NCBI GenBank assembly: GCA_963930775.1
Contig: OZ005700.1
Span: 6,148,609 to 6,212,608 of the forward strand
Length of the DNA: 64,000 nt
From: Cliona cf. orientalis
Taxonomy: Eukaryota > Porifera > Demospongiae > Clionaida > Clionaidae
Reading direction: 5' to 3'
How positions within the stretch are numbered: position 1 is the first letter of the stretch; the number at the start of each line of letters is the position of its first letter. Below, one piece after another: positions 19,902 to 33,400 of this stretch. The notes beneath the pieces were generated by a model. That model saw nothing but the letters and a program-made list of their open reading frames with translations. It was not told where the DNA came from and ran no database searches. The position numbers were made by a program, and so were the translations under genes.

Positions 19902-21466
19902 CTGGGTTCCTTTGATGATGACGGTATGGGCAGGCAGGTTGACCCCCCAGGCCAGAGTAGCAGTGGACACCAGCACCTGGATATGTTTATCTGCAAACAG
20001 TTCCTCCACAAGAGTCCTGTCCACCCTGTTCATGCCAGCATGGTGGATGGCAAAGCCATAGGGAAGAAGATCCTTAAGCTCAATGTTCTATTGGAGAAAA
20101 AAAAGGAAAACATGATAAATTGTGATAAATATGTACCAGAGTAATAAAATATGCACTGATGAAGTAAACTACATACTTCTGTGGTTCCAACTCTTAGTCG
20201 TGCATGCTTTATGAAACTAATGTGATATTGGGGTACAGCTACAGAATAACACATAGAATGCTCACCTTTGTCTGCTCTGCCTCAGTTCTCAACACCTCAG
20301 TGCTGGCAGAGTCCTCCTTGAGGAACATTCCAATGGTGTCCTTCTCCAGACACATGTCCCTGATGGTCTTGGCTGTCTTTGATGTCTCCTTCCTCGAGTG
20401 AACAAACACTAGAACCTGGTTCTTTCCAGCATGCTCCATCACCTTATCATACACCACCTCATTCATTACCTGTACGTGTGTGCAAGAGAGCAGTGAAAGA
20501 TTGAGCTCACGCCAGATACTGTAAACCTTTCTACTTACCTGAAATCTCTTCAAAGCTTTCTTCTCAGTGACACCGATGTAGCTCTGCTCCAGAGGAACAG
20601 GACGGAAGCTGTTGTCAAAGAAGTAGAGACCCTTGGAAGGATCAACACGAAGGAAGGTGGCCACATCCTCGTAGTTGGGAAGAGTGGCCGACAGTCCAAC
20701 CAGCCTGACAATCTCCTGGGTCGCCTCAATCTGACGAATAGTCCTAGCAACAATTGATTCAAGTACTGGACCACGGTCATCATGAAGAAGATGAATCTCA
20801 TCCTAGGTGGGGGTGAGGGGAGGAAAGAGAGAGAGAGAGTCATACAAGTACCGCAAAAAGGCAGAGTAACAGTCAACTCACAATGATGACGAGGCTGACC
20901 AGCTGAGTGTAGGTTCTCTCTCCGCTCTTCCTGGTGATGATGTCCCATTTCTCTGGGGTACAGACAATCACCTGGGTCTGGGCTATCTGTTCCTTGCTCA
21001 GCTGATGGTCCCCTGTTAGTTCACTCACGGTCACCTTGTAGGCACTCAGCCGCTGTCAAAACAATAGTCACATAATATTATTATGATTAATTTCCACAAT
21101 TACTTACATATATATAGTGAATTAAATCCAGTATCTGCTTAACAGGCACCAAATGAAGTATCATATTATTATAGTGGGAAATTTTGGCGAGGTTTTAATT
21201 TGGAGATCGACAAATTCAGTATAGTAATCCACTATATGGTATCATGCAGATAACTCTCATCTGTTCGTCTTTGGTACATTGTATCCCATCATTATTAAAA
21301 TTATATGTACCTTTGAAAAGTTAGCCACCATTTCTTGTACCAGGGACCGCATAGGAGCCACATAGATCACTTTGAACTCGTCGAGGTTTATGGAGCCATC
21401 ACTGTTCATGTGTTTGTGGATCTCCCTCAGTATGCAGAGCAAGGCCACATTGGTCTTCCCAGCACC
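19902..21466 (-). CDS. SNRNP200: SNRNP200 exons 11-15, first RecA cassette
   Basis: Five exons separated by introns of about 70-260 bp. Exon 11 supplies [20 protein letters not shown] and [10 protein letters not shown]. Exon 12 supplies [20 protein letters not shown] and [20 protein letters not shown]. Exon 13 opens with the DEIH box and ends at KRFQ. Exon 14 carries motif IV ([20 protein letters not shown]) and [13 protein letters not shown]. Exon 15 carries [20 protein letters not shown] and the [20 protein letters not shown] block. No stops or frameshifts, so this part looks functional. Confidence 0.9.
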
Positions 21467-24400
21467 CTGGGGTGGAGGACAGAGATATATTATTTTAGCT
21501 GAAACTTCATACACTAGTAAGAATACGAGTTTCTAGTTGAGGGATCTGCAGTGATAGTATCTTACATACAATGCCGCTTAGTGCCCATAACACTGCTACA
21601 CTGCTGAGAGTACATGCATGAGAATCAGCATTGTAGCACCATTTCTGTACATCAGGCTCACTGAGGACTATAGTTGAGCCTCCGATAACAGACCCTCCGA
21701 GAGGAAGACAATCTCTCTACAACGGATAAGCGTCATGTTACGGATTGGATTTAGCATGATTGTAGTACTTACGTAACTTCCGAGAAGCGGACGCTTCTCG
21801 TTTCCGGATAGCAGACAAAAACTCCAGTTCCCAACATGACTTTCCAATACAAATTCACTTCTAAATAACAGACACCAGGAAACCATGCACTCAAAAGTGT
21901 GCCACGCCCACACATACCAAGCGCGCGCTGATACAAATATACGTATATGATAGCTATTTACACAAGGCCAGATGATGATAATGAGTCCACCAACTACTTC
22001 ATCTTGTCTATGTAAGGTATAGGTCAATAGAGGTGCTGCACACAAATATCATCATGGTATTTCAAGTCCATAACCAGTAGTCTCGTGCCCAGCCTCTTTA
22101 TCACACGCAGATGATGACCGGCGTTGATCAACAAGAATCCCTTCCCAGATGATAACTTACAAGGAAGCTGAACTGCTTTGGAAGATGTGTGCTACTTTTT
22201 TGAGTATAGCTAAAGGACATGGATATGAAGCCTTGTCTGTCAGCTCAAATATTGACAAGATTGCCTAAAGCATGCATCTGCAAGACAAGCGACACTGCGT
22301 GACTACTTTATTCAGTAACTTGTGACAAGTCACGCAATGATTCACTCATAGTACGTATTATTAGGTTTTGAACATTCAATTGTTATTGTTAGTTCCTTTC
22401 AGTGAATCTCTGCCCTATTAAAGATTATTTAAGGTCAAAATGTGGCCAACCTCCGAGATAACGACAACCTCCGAACAAAGGATAAAAGGCCCGTTCCCAA
22501 AGTGTCCTTTGTTCGGAGGCTCAATTGTATAATATTTTACATAGTTGCATATATTAAGATTTCAGGAAAATACTTAGATTACATATACCGTAGAATCCTG
22601 TGATTACGCACCCCCGCACCACCACCCCCCCCCCCCCTGTGCATGCTAGCATTGGGCAAAAGTGGGGTGGAGGCTTATACGCAGGATTGTTACATTTCAG
22701 TGTGATAACCATTACCGACCGTAGAATGCCATGTGGGCGTGCGATCTCTGTACTTTCTCTGGCTTGTTTGGTGGGCAAAAACTCCAGAAAAACAACAAAG
22801 TAAGGCATAATATGACACAAATAGCTAGTTTGCTAGCTGCAGCTACTTCTAATGGAGTCTATTTCACAGGGGGCTTAAATGCAAGACAAACTACTTATGC
22901 AGGAACTTGAGCTAAAAATGCAGATGCAGGGGGGAAGCTTATGTGTGAGGGGGGGGGCATAATCACTGAATTCTACGGTACATGTTGCATGCATGCAACT
23001 TGTATAAATGCTGATTTTAATCTGAACAAACAAGGTCACTTCACAAAGCTACACTATAAACGTTCTCACATCCAAATGAGTCAATTCACGCCACTATCAC
23101 TACACTACATGTATGTAACCAGAGGCTTCTTCAATATCATTTATCTGGACGGTAGAGTACCTATTCATGGTGCTGAATTGAGGCACGATTTTTCAAAGAG
23201 AACCTTCAGTTTATCTCTTGAGCACACTGTCAATAGCATGCCAGATAAGTACTGTACAGCGCAATTATCATCATTTGGCTGCATGGTGGAGTACCTGGGT
23301 AAAAACCTGCATGCAGCTAGAGCAATACCTTAAACAGTTACCCAATAACAGGTGGAGATCAGCTATAAATTGCTGTGCAACTGAAGTTCACAATTTGAAC
23401 TATATAGTATGAAAGAGATTTTGATATGTCATAGTTAGCTTAAGAACTGACATAACTATGCAGAGTACCGATGAACTGAAGTCTTTGCTGAGAACTACTA
23501 TAAGATCGCAATTCAAACGGAAATGCAACAGACAGTGCAAAGTGTGCTCAAAGTCAGTATTCCTGATTCTCACTTGGAACTTTATAGTGTCAACTGCTGT
23601 AGCCCTATTCACCAATCCTGACCTCTACAGCTTAATCACCAGCTACAGTAGCAGTGCTAACCTCGTCAAGGTGACTACTTTTGGTCTAAGTGGTTTCCTA
23701 CTTCTCTTCTTCCCTCTGGCTACGTATCTGGCCGATCGAAAATGGGGACGCTACAAAACCATAGTCTACAGTCTCTACTGCCTTACCTGCACCGCTACAG
23801 CCATGTGTGTACTTGGAGGAGCACTTGTCACAATACTGGTTAAAAATGTAGGCTCTCAAACCTTGTACATTGGTTTAGGAGCCTCCATCCTTGTAGCTTT
23901 CTTATTAACTCTTTTCAGCCTTGTAGTCTTCACGGCAAATGTATTCCAATTCGGAGCAGATCAGCTCTTTGACAGCCCTTCAGATTATAGCAACATTTAT
24001 GTCTACTGGTATGTTTGGACTTTCTATGCTGGAACAGCTTTTCAAAAAATTATGCTAAGTCTTGCATCAAATATCACCGCCACAACAGCCTCAGAATTAA
24101 CAGTGCTTTTTATTTTGATACCAGTATTTGCAATTATTATTCTTGGAATAACCCTAGTCATACAGTGTTTCAAGCATCACTGGTTTACCAATGATGTCGT
24201 CAACTTTAATCTGTGGAAGCTAATCTACCTAGTCTCCCGCTTTGCAATAAAGCACAAATACCCACTCCGACGCAACGCTTTTACCTACTGTGATGATGTT
24301 CTACCCACCAGGTTTGACCTTGGAAAGGAGAGGTACGGTGGACCATTCACAACTTAGAAGATGTCAAGGCTTTCCTAAAAATCCTACGAGTGTTATTGGT

Positions 24401-27400
24401 AGTTGGTCCAATATTTGCTGTTGAGATTGCAGCTGGTAATCAGCTCCCTACAGTGGCTTACCACTTGGCTGGTGACTTCGGTGCAGCATTGCTACAACCA
24501 ACCAAGGAAGCCTGTTCAATAACATACCCTACCTTATTAGCACTAAATGGATCCATAACTCCGCTGATAATCACTTTTGTTATTCCACTTTATATATATT
24601 TGCTGCAGCCTTTCATCAGGAATCACACTGGAACAATGTTTAAACGAATAGGACTAGGAATAATAGCAATAACACTATCACTCATCAGTACCTTGCTGTT
24701 GGACACAGTTGGACACATTCATTCCTCTAGCACATGCTTTCTCAGCAGTGGTCTTCGCTTCAATAATGCCTGTGATTTAGTGGAATCGCCATCCATTAGC
24801 CCTCTGTATATCATAATCCCACACACTCTGAATGCCTTTGCTTACATATTCCTCTACATTGGAGCATACGAGTTCATCCTGTCCCAGAGTCCTCATGCAA
24901 TGAAAGGACTTGTCATTGGCCTGTTTTTTGCTATCAAAGGTGCCTTCCAGCTACTGGCAGTGCTCACAGTCTATCTTCCATTTATCAGTTGGAGCTCTGA
25001 CTCTTCCTTTCCCAGTTGTGGCTTTGTCTATTATCTCACCAACTTTGCAATAGCTTTCACAGGTATAGTGGCCTACTCTTGCATTTCAAGAAGGTACAAG
25101 TATCGAGTGAGGGAGGAGCCTTGTTATGCCTACCATTTTTTCGAAGAATACTATGCTGAACCTACAAAAAAACATGAGAATTTGGTATACAAGGTGGAAA
25201 ATGATGATAACTACCAGTGGGTAGCAGAAGAGGGTAAAAAAGAAAACCATTCCTCCACTTCACAAGCCACAGACCCTCACACTAAAGAAAATACAACAGG
25301 CAGCAAACGACAGAAAAAACTTGAGCTACCAGATCACATAAGCAGTAGGGATAAGAGTGAAAAGTAATTATCTTACACTGTGTTTCATTTTTAGTACCTG
25401 AATATTGTCTCCTGCAAGACCTTCCTCAACATAGAATAACACTATACATTTCAGAATTTTTGAAGCTCAACTATAATTAGGCACTGACTTCACTTATTTT
25501 GTATTTAAATGTGGTAGGATCTGAGAAAAGGGGTAATTTCGCGCGCGGGCCGAATTTTCGTTTTAAATCGCGCATAAGTTCAAGGCTGTAGTAGCTACAG
25601 TGTTCAAACCTGGTACAGTGATTCTCCAATCATTGCTCTACACTCGCTGAAAATTTCGCGCCCCGCCCACTTCCGGTATGGGCGTGGCGATCGCGATTAT
25701 TGCACGCGGTCGAAAATCGGCCGTTTTATGCCTCACTTTGGAGCTCCACCATTTCAGGTAAGAACATAGCTAGGCTTTCTAACGTTGGATTTCTTTAGTA
25801 GAAGGGCTGGGGTGCTTATAAACCAAGAATAAAGCCAATGGCTCTTGGTACCTTTGAGTGGTGGCAACTTGAAAAGTGTCAAAATTTAGCGTTTTGCGCG
25901 AAATTACCCCTTTTCTCAGATCCTATCACAAATATTGCACACTCCAGTCATACTTAGTACCTATACTACAATAATGAATAGCGAAAATTAAGTGCAAGTA
26001 TTCAGTGGAACCTTCCCAACGCACATGAGTGATTAGCATGAAAAGTGTATGCAAGGAATTGGGTGAATTAGCTCTAGCGCAAGTGCTACCCATAAGGAAT
26101 TGAGCAAACAATACCAATGCAGTGTTTCATTTACGGGGGGTGCCCTGCGATTCCACCCACCCCCTCCCCAAGGATCTAGGACCAGTCTCCCCCCAGTGTT
26201 GAACTAGAGCTCTCTAGAGCACAAATCCTCGGCAAGTTGCATGGCATTAGCTGTACAAGCAGGCAATGACAATACAATGTTAGCTTCCCTTTACCCACTT
26301 TCAATGTTGCACGTAGAAAAGGGTAAAGGACCAACTGCATGAGGGCTGGGGGTGAGGCTAATGTGTTGCTCAAGGTTTAATGGCTCACAGCAGCAACAAC
26401 CTTGATGTGTTGTATCGAATTCCACACTTGTGGCAGTGCCTACATGCATCAAGTCAGCTTCCAGCCTCCAGGAGTCCTTGAGGACAATGACCATATGCAA
26501 GCAAATGACTGTCATGCCGGCCAAGTCAGCGCTGCCACAGTGCTCCAATCAGTGATGAGCTACTCATCTTGTTGGATCTACAAGTATAGCTAACCATACA
26601 TACACTTTGAGTTGAAAGATAGCCACTGTCGTCGGCTTCATCCGTTAAAGGTTTGCCAGCGAGCGGAAGAAGGACCAGCGTCGATTGATTATCCTACTGC
26701 GCATGCACCGAGGATTAGTAAAGTAATAATTATAAAGCTACCGTATGTAGCATATGACACACAATATTCTATTTATACGTAGAGGCATACCAGCGCTAGC
26801 CTGGAAAAGTCAAGAAGCTTAGAATCAGCAATGACGCCAAAACAGGCAAACGAAGCATTTTTGGTGAAATCCACACAAATTATGCATTTGGAATGTCATA
26901 AGGAACCTTATAACACCGAAAATTGGACTCGTAAATAAGGTATAAAGCAGCTAGCGTAACAACAGACAGACAGACACACAGAACGACTACCGTAGCCGCA
27001 GGGTTAATTATTAATGAAGCACTATAGTGCAAAACCCTTCACTGAGCAGTACTGCCTGTCCAACATTATTGCAAGTATAGGCTTCCTAGAACAATGTCAG
27101 AGTACCCACAAGAATGTACATCGCACACGATTGAGTAATGTCCAGCAATATCACGTAAGCAGTGCTTATAGCATGTAGTGTACTACAATCAGTGATGAAC
27201 CAGTCATATTGTTGTAATTGTTGGATCTATAATCAACCATAATATTATATTATACTTTTCGAGTTGAAAAGAAGCCATCACTGTCCTGTTGGTAATTGAA
27301 AGCTCACCAGGGAGCGAGGAAGGCAGCGGTGACCGGCAAATGACGTTGAACAAAGCATTCTAAGCGAGAGCCAAACAGTGAAAACATCATAAAGAATAAA

Positions 27401-30400
27401 ACTTTGTTTGCAACATAAAACAAGGTATAGGCAGCTGATTTGTGGTAACAGATAGATAGACAGATCGACAGACACACACACATACACAGAACGACTACCA
27501 TAACTAGCGTATGCGTCAAGGGTAAATACCATACTTATTCTAAAAGAATGCATGATCTACTTTAATGCAAGAAATTAACATTTACAAATTCTATACCGTA
27601 AACTCTGGTTACCCCACTAATAAGCGCATGCTCTCTTCTGACCATTAGCTATCGTTTATTAAGTGCATATGCTTAAGGGTGTTCCGCCCACACATGATCA
27701 AAGTTCACATGAATAATAAATGAGACAGTTATATTCCAGTTTTTGTCCACATTCTTTGCACAGTCAAGGCACAGGTAAGTAGCTCTCCTGATGCCTGCCC
27801 CATGGCCCACAAAAACGAAAAGCAAACCTGCCACTGTCTGTCTGCAAGTGCGGGTAAGTATTGCAATTTTTTGCATCAGTTTTTGCCAAGGTAAATGGCC
27901 TCTATGTAGTGATATACAAATGAAACGATAGCTTACGAGTCTCTACAGGGCCAAGTATCGTGTTTGAACTCTGTCGAGTTACACGAACAGAAAGCGAACA
28001 TAAAAAGTTACTGCTCAGCTGCCATGTGACTCACTTAATGGCGGCCCTCCAGGACAAAACCTTGTCTGACGACTCACCATCTTAGAATTTTCGAAAAAGC
28101 GCTATACATGGCCCTACTCTGATCGATGGACTATCGTGAACGACAGCAAAGTCAGTTCGTTTGAGTCGCTGGTCTTCAAAGTTGACGCAGAAATTTGGAC
28201 TTTATTTACACCTGGAAATGGTTGACGTTCGTTGGCGTTTCCAACTAAACCGCATTGAAACATACGTGAATTATGCCCACGCACATTCATTTATAAATTG
28301 CGCGTCGAATACTATCCCGTAACCTTAAACGAGTGATACAGCTTCCCTTCATCACAAAAGTATTGAATACTAAACAATCCTGACTTACAATCGCAGTGAT
28401 ATCAATCTTCCAACATTAATAACATTAAGCTATATACACTTACAGATATCAAGCATACAGTAAAGTCCAAGCTTGTTAATTACTTTTCACTCTTATCCCT
28501 ACTGCTTATGTGATCTGGTAGCTCAAGTTTTTTCTGTCGTTTGCTACCCGTTGTGTTTTCTTTAGTATGAGGGTCTGTGGCTTGTAAAGTGGAGGAATGG
28601 TCTTCTTTTTTGCCCTCTTCTGGTTCAGTACCCACCCACTGCCAGTTATTGTCATCTTCCACCTTGTACACCAAATTCTCATGTCTGTCATAGTATTCTT
28701 CAGCAAAGCGATGACTACAGATGCCATCACGTGGCTCATCGATGCTTTCTGATAGCTCCAGCCTTCTCCGTTGTTTTGTACGTGTTGTATTATCTTGAGT
28801 ATGAGGATTTGTAGCTCGTAAAGTAGAGGAACGGTTATTTTTTTTACCCTCTCCTGCTAACTGCCAATTATCATTATCTCCCACCTTGTGAATCAAATTC
28901 CCATACTGTTCTTTAGGTCTACCGCAGTATTCTTCAGCAAAGTGATGACCACAGACCCTATCATGTTCAGCCACGTTGTTTGGCAGCTCAAGTTTTCTCC
29001 GTCGTTTGCTATCTGTTGTATTATCTTGAGTATGAGGGTCTTTGGCTTGTGAAGTGGAGGAACGGTTGTCTCTTTTACTCCCTTTTGGCTTGGTACCCAC
29101 CCACTGCCAGTCATCTTCCAGCTTGTTCACCAAGTTCTTATGTTGTTCTGTAGATCTATTGTCCGCACCGTGATGACTAAGGATATTGTCAGCATAGTAT
29201 TGTTCGGCATAGTGGGTATACCAAGGCTCATCCCTCTCTCGATACTGGTACCTTCTTGAAATGCAAGTGTAGGCCATTATACCAATAAGAGCTGTTGCAA
29301 GGTTGGTAAGATAATAGACAAAGCCACAACTGGGAAAGGAAGAGTCAGAGCTCCAACTGATAAATGGAAGATAGACTGTGAGCACTGCCAGTAGCTGGAA
29401 GGCACCTTTGATGGCAAAAAACAGGCCAATGATAAGTCCTTTCATTACATGAGGACTCTGGGATAGGATGAACTCATATGCTCCAATATAGAGAAACATG
29501 TACGCAAAGGCATTCAGAGTGTACGGGATTATGGTATACAGAGGGCTAATGGATGGCAATTCCACTAAATCACAGGTACTGTTGAAGCGAAGACCACTGC
29601 TGAGAAAGCATGTTGTGCTAGAGGAATGAATGTGTCCAACTGTGTCCAACAGCAAGGTACTGATGAGTGATAGTGTTAATATTATTGTTCCTACTCCTAC
29701 TTGCTTAAGCATCTTCGGAGTGTGGTTCTTGATGAAAGGCCGCAGCAAATATATATAAAGTGGAATAACAAAAGTGATTATCAGCGGAGTTATGGATCCA
29801 TTTAGTGCTAATAAGGTAGGGTATGTTATTGAACAGGCTTCCTTGGTTGGTTGTAGCAATGCTGCACCGAAGTCACCAGCCAAGTGGTAAGCCACTGTAG
29901 GGAGCTGATTACCAGCTGCAATCTCAACAGCAAATATTGGACCAACTACCAATAACACTCGTAGGATTTTTAGGAAAGCCTTGACATCTTCTACTTGTTC
30001 AGTTGTGAATGGTCCACCGTACCTCTCCTTTCCAAGGTCAAACCTGGTGGGTAGAACATCATCACAGTAGGTAAAAGCGTTGCGTCGGAGTGGGTATTTG
30101 TGCTTTATTGCAAAGCGGGAGACTAGGTAGATTAGCTTCCACAGATTAAAGTTGACGACATCATTGGTAAACCAGTGATGCTTGAAACACTGTATGACTA
30201 GGGTTATTCCAAGAATAATAATTGCAAATACTGGTATCAAAATAAAGAGCACTGTTAATTCAGAGGTTGTTGTGGCAGTGATATTTGATGCAAGACTTAG
30301 CATAATTTGTTGAAAAGCTGTTCCAGCATAAGAAGTCCAAACGTACCAATAGACATAAATGCTGCAATGATCTAACGAGCTATCAATGAGCTGATCTGCT

Positions 30401-33400
30401 CCAAATTGAAATATATTTGCTGTGAAGGCTACAAGGCTGAAAAGAGTTAACAAGAAAGCTACAAGGATGGAGACTCCTAAAGTGATGTACAAGGTTTGAG
30501 AGCCTACATTTTTTACCAGTATTGTGACAAGTGCTCCTCCAAGTACACACATGACTGTAGCGGTGCAGGTAAGGCAGTAGAGACTGTAGACTATTGTTTT
30601 GTAGCGTCCCCATTTTTGATCGGCCAGATACGTAGCCAGAGGGAAGAAGAGAAGTAGCAAACCACTTAGACCAAAAATAATCACCTTGATGAGATTAGCA
30701 CTGCTGCTGTAGCTGGTGATTAAGCTGTAGAGATCAGGATTGGTGAATAGGGCTGCAGCAAAAGATACCAGAAAGTTCCAAGTGAGAATCAGGAATACTG
30801 ACTTTGAGCACATACTGCACTGTCTGTTGCATTTCCATTTGAATTGCAATCTTACACTAGTTCCCAACAAAGAATCATCAATACTCTGCATAGTTAGATT
30901 ACTTCTAAAATATTATTAGCACTGAAATATCAAGTTAATACTGTCGAAGAGCGAGGTTGTTGACTGTGTTAAGGACACAGTTACAGCAACTTATAGCTGA
31001 TCTCCAACTTTTGCTCTTACGTAACCTTTAAGTTATTACTGTGTATGTAGGTTGTTTTCCAGGTACTCCACCATGCATCCAAACTATTATAATAAGTTAT
31101 GTTCATCCAGTATTGTGTGGCAGACTAGCAGTTTACTCAAGAGACAAACCATAGATTCTCTTTGGAAAATTATGCGCATAGATTTCCCCAGATGCTTCAC
31201 CATCCAGGAAAGGTTTTAGATACAGTATCAATTGATTACAAAGTGTGAGTTTCCCAGTGTTTACAGATAAACTTGCTCATTGGAAAAAGCTGAAGCAAGT
31301 CCCACAAAATCACTCATTCAAGAAAACTAGTGTACTTATGTGTATGTATGCATATCATCTGTGTTCTCCCTAGCATACCTAAAGCATGTCGGCCCAACAA
31401 GCCTTCAGTACAGAGTTCCTTTGGTGTGGGAATAGGAATTATCCATGTGCTTTAATGTGGCCACGGGATCAACCAAAACTGTGCCCTTCCGTCATGCCTT
31501 GAATTTAGCTTGGGGAAAACACTGGTCATCCATATGCTCATTACGCAATTACACACATGTGAGTGTTTAAGAAAGTGAGTATGCACACTCGGTAAAAATG
31601 GTCAACGTTCAAACTCTAAATGTAGCTCATCTAAAAAAGTATATGTAGCGCTACTGACAACCTGAAGCTGACCAGCTATGCAGTAGACTTCACGAAGACT
31701 AGCATAGGGAAGCAGCACTGCGTTTATAAAAAATAGGCCAACATCCTAGAGCCTGCTACACACAAAATTGGTTGTGATAGGAGCTAAGCATAATATATTA
31801 TATAAGGTGCAATACATTCAGTTTCCTCATTGAATATCAGTTAGATATCATTAAATTTCTTCATACATTCGTGTGGAATCACATAAACACAAGCTATGAT
31901 CTAAACTTATTAGATACTGTTTAGTCAGTTTCTGTGATTTAGAAGACCGAAGGGCTGTATGTAGAATTCCGAGCAAACCTCCTAAACAGTATCTAAGTAT
32001 TATGAAGAGATCTTTGATGGCAAAGAAGAAACCAATAAGAAGTCCATGAGGACTCCGGGATAGGATGAACTTGTATGCTTCGATGTAAAGAAAGGTGTAG
32101 ACAATAGCAATCAGAGTGTTTGGGATGGACAAGTAAGATATACTCAGAGCTAATGACCCACTACTAGTGCAATAACAGACAGAAACACTGAGTCAGCAGC
32201 AAGGATGCCATAGTCGATGAATTCATGTGTCCCACTGTATCCATGGCATAAGATCATATTTCCACAGATTTGAGCATCCATGGATACACACATCAAGCTC
32301 GGTCTCGTGTGCTAAATAGGATGTGACTATATAAGGATAAGATAGGACACAATCCGAGTTTGCCCTATAACTTGTGACAGGACTCTGGAGTACTCCTGCT
32401 TATGGGGGCGAGCCTGAGCAAGCCCCACATAAACAGTACAGCTATGCACAAATTATATATTATATATTATTATTATGGTATGTCGGTCACATGAAATTAT
32501 ATCCCCAGCATGGCTCTATAAACATAAACGCGAAATATTCTATTGCGCATTCTCATGCCTGGGCTACAGGCCATATATATGCCGTTCCAATTTAGCGAAT
32601 TGCAAATTTACACTCATGCTTGATCAAGCAAGCTACAGTACCACACCGCACAGAAGTAAGGCTCTAAAGGAGGAGAAAGCGAGACAGAACTCGTCGTCAG
32701 CTCAACAGCACAAGGACCAGCTAAGAATGCAATAAAGATAGATGTGCTGCTCTGATATCAGAGGCAGCTAATTTTTTTTTTTTATTGACTGTTGGCACTG
32801 TAGGTGCTGTAGGATAGACACTACATGTAGGGGACTATCATGCAGCTGTGTAGGCCTACACGGCACTATGAGATGGTCTGCATGGATCTGTGTCAGTGGT
32901 CTTCAAGATCTATCGTGCTATGGCTTTATTAAAGTTGTCGAGTCCCAGCTACTGATAGAGACTTTCAGAGACTCAGCTCAGGCTCACCCCAAACAGGCCC
33001 TGCATGATACTAGTATACTATATCCTGTAGCCATATATAGCTAGCTATTCATAGACATTACTACAAGTACCGTATTCGCTCGATCAGACGCCGCGGCTAC
33101 TATTTATTTCATCGCCCGAGTTTGTGCGGCGTTTATTCGAGAGCGGCGACTATTCGAGCGCGGCGTTTATTAATACCAGTAACTGCCAGAGAGGCAATCC
33201 TTAGAGAAACTGTCAATTGACAGAACTGATATAGGAGATTCTGGCCCTTTTGCTGATGTAGAAGAAGATTAGAACTTGTTGTAGACTGTTTCTCGTGTGA
33301 AAACGAGTCGCGAGGCATGTCCACGTGCTGGTGTTCTCGAATAGTAGGCGTGGCGCGGCTACTATTCGAGAGCGGCGACTATTTCGTTCAGCACTTCCGG

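Noticed and set aside
27673-27876. Minus-strand ORF with [11 protein letters not shown], faintly like a caspase or metacaspase GHG motif
   Set aside because: No catalytic Cys block and no further similarity; the match is too short.
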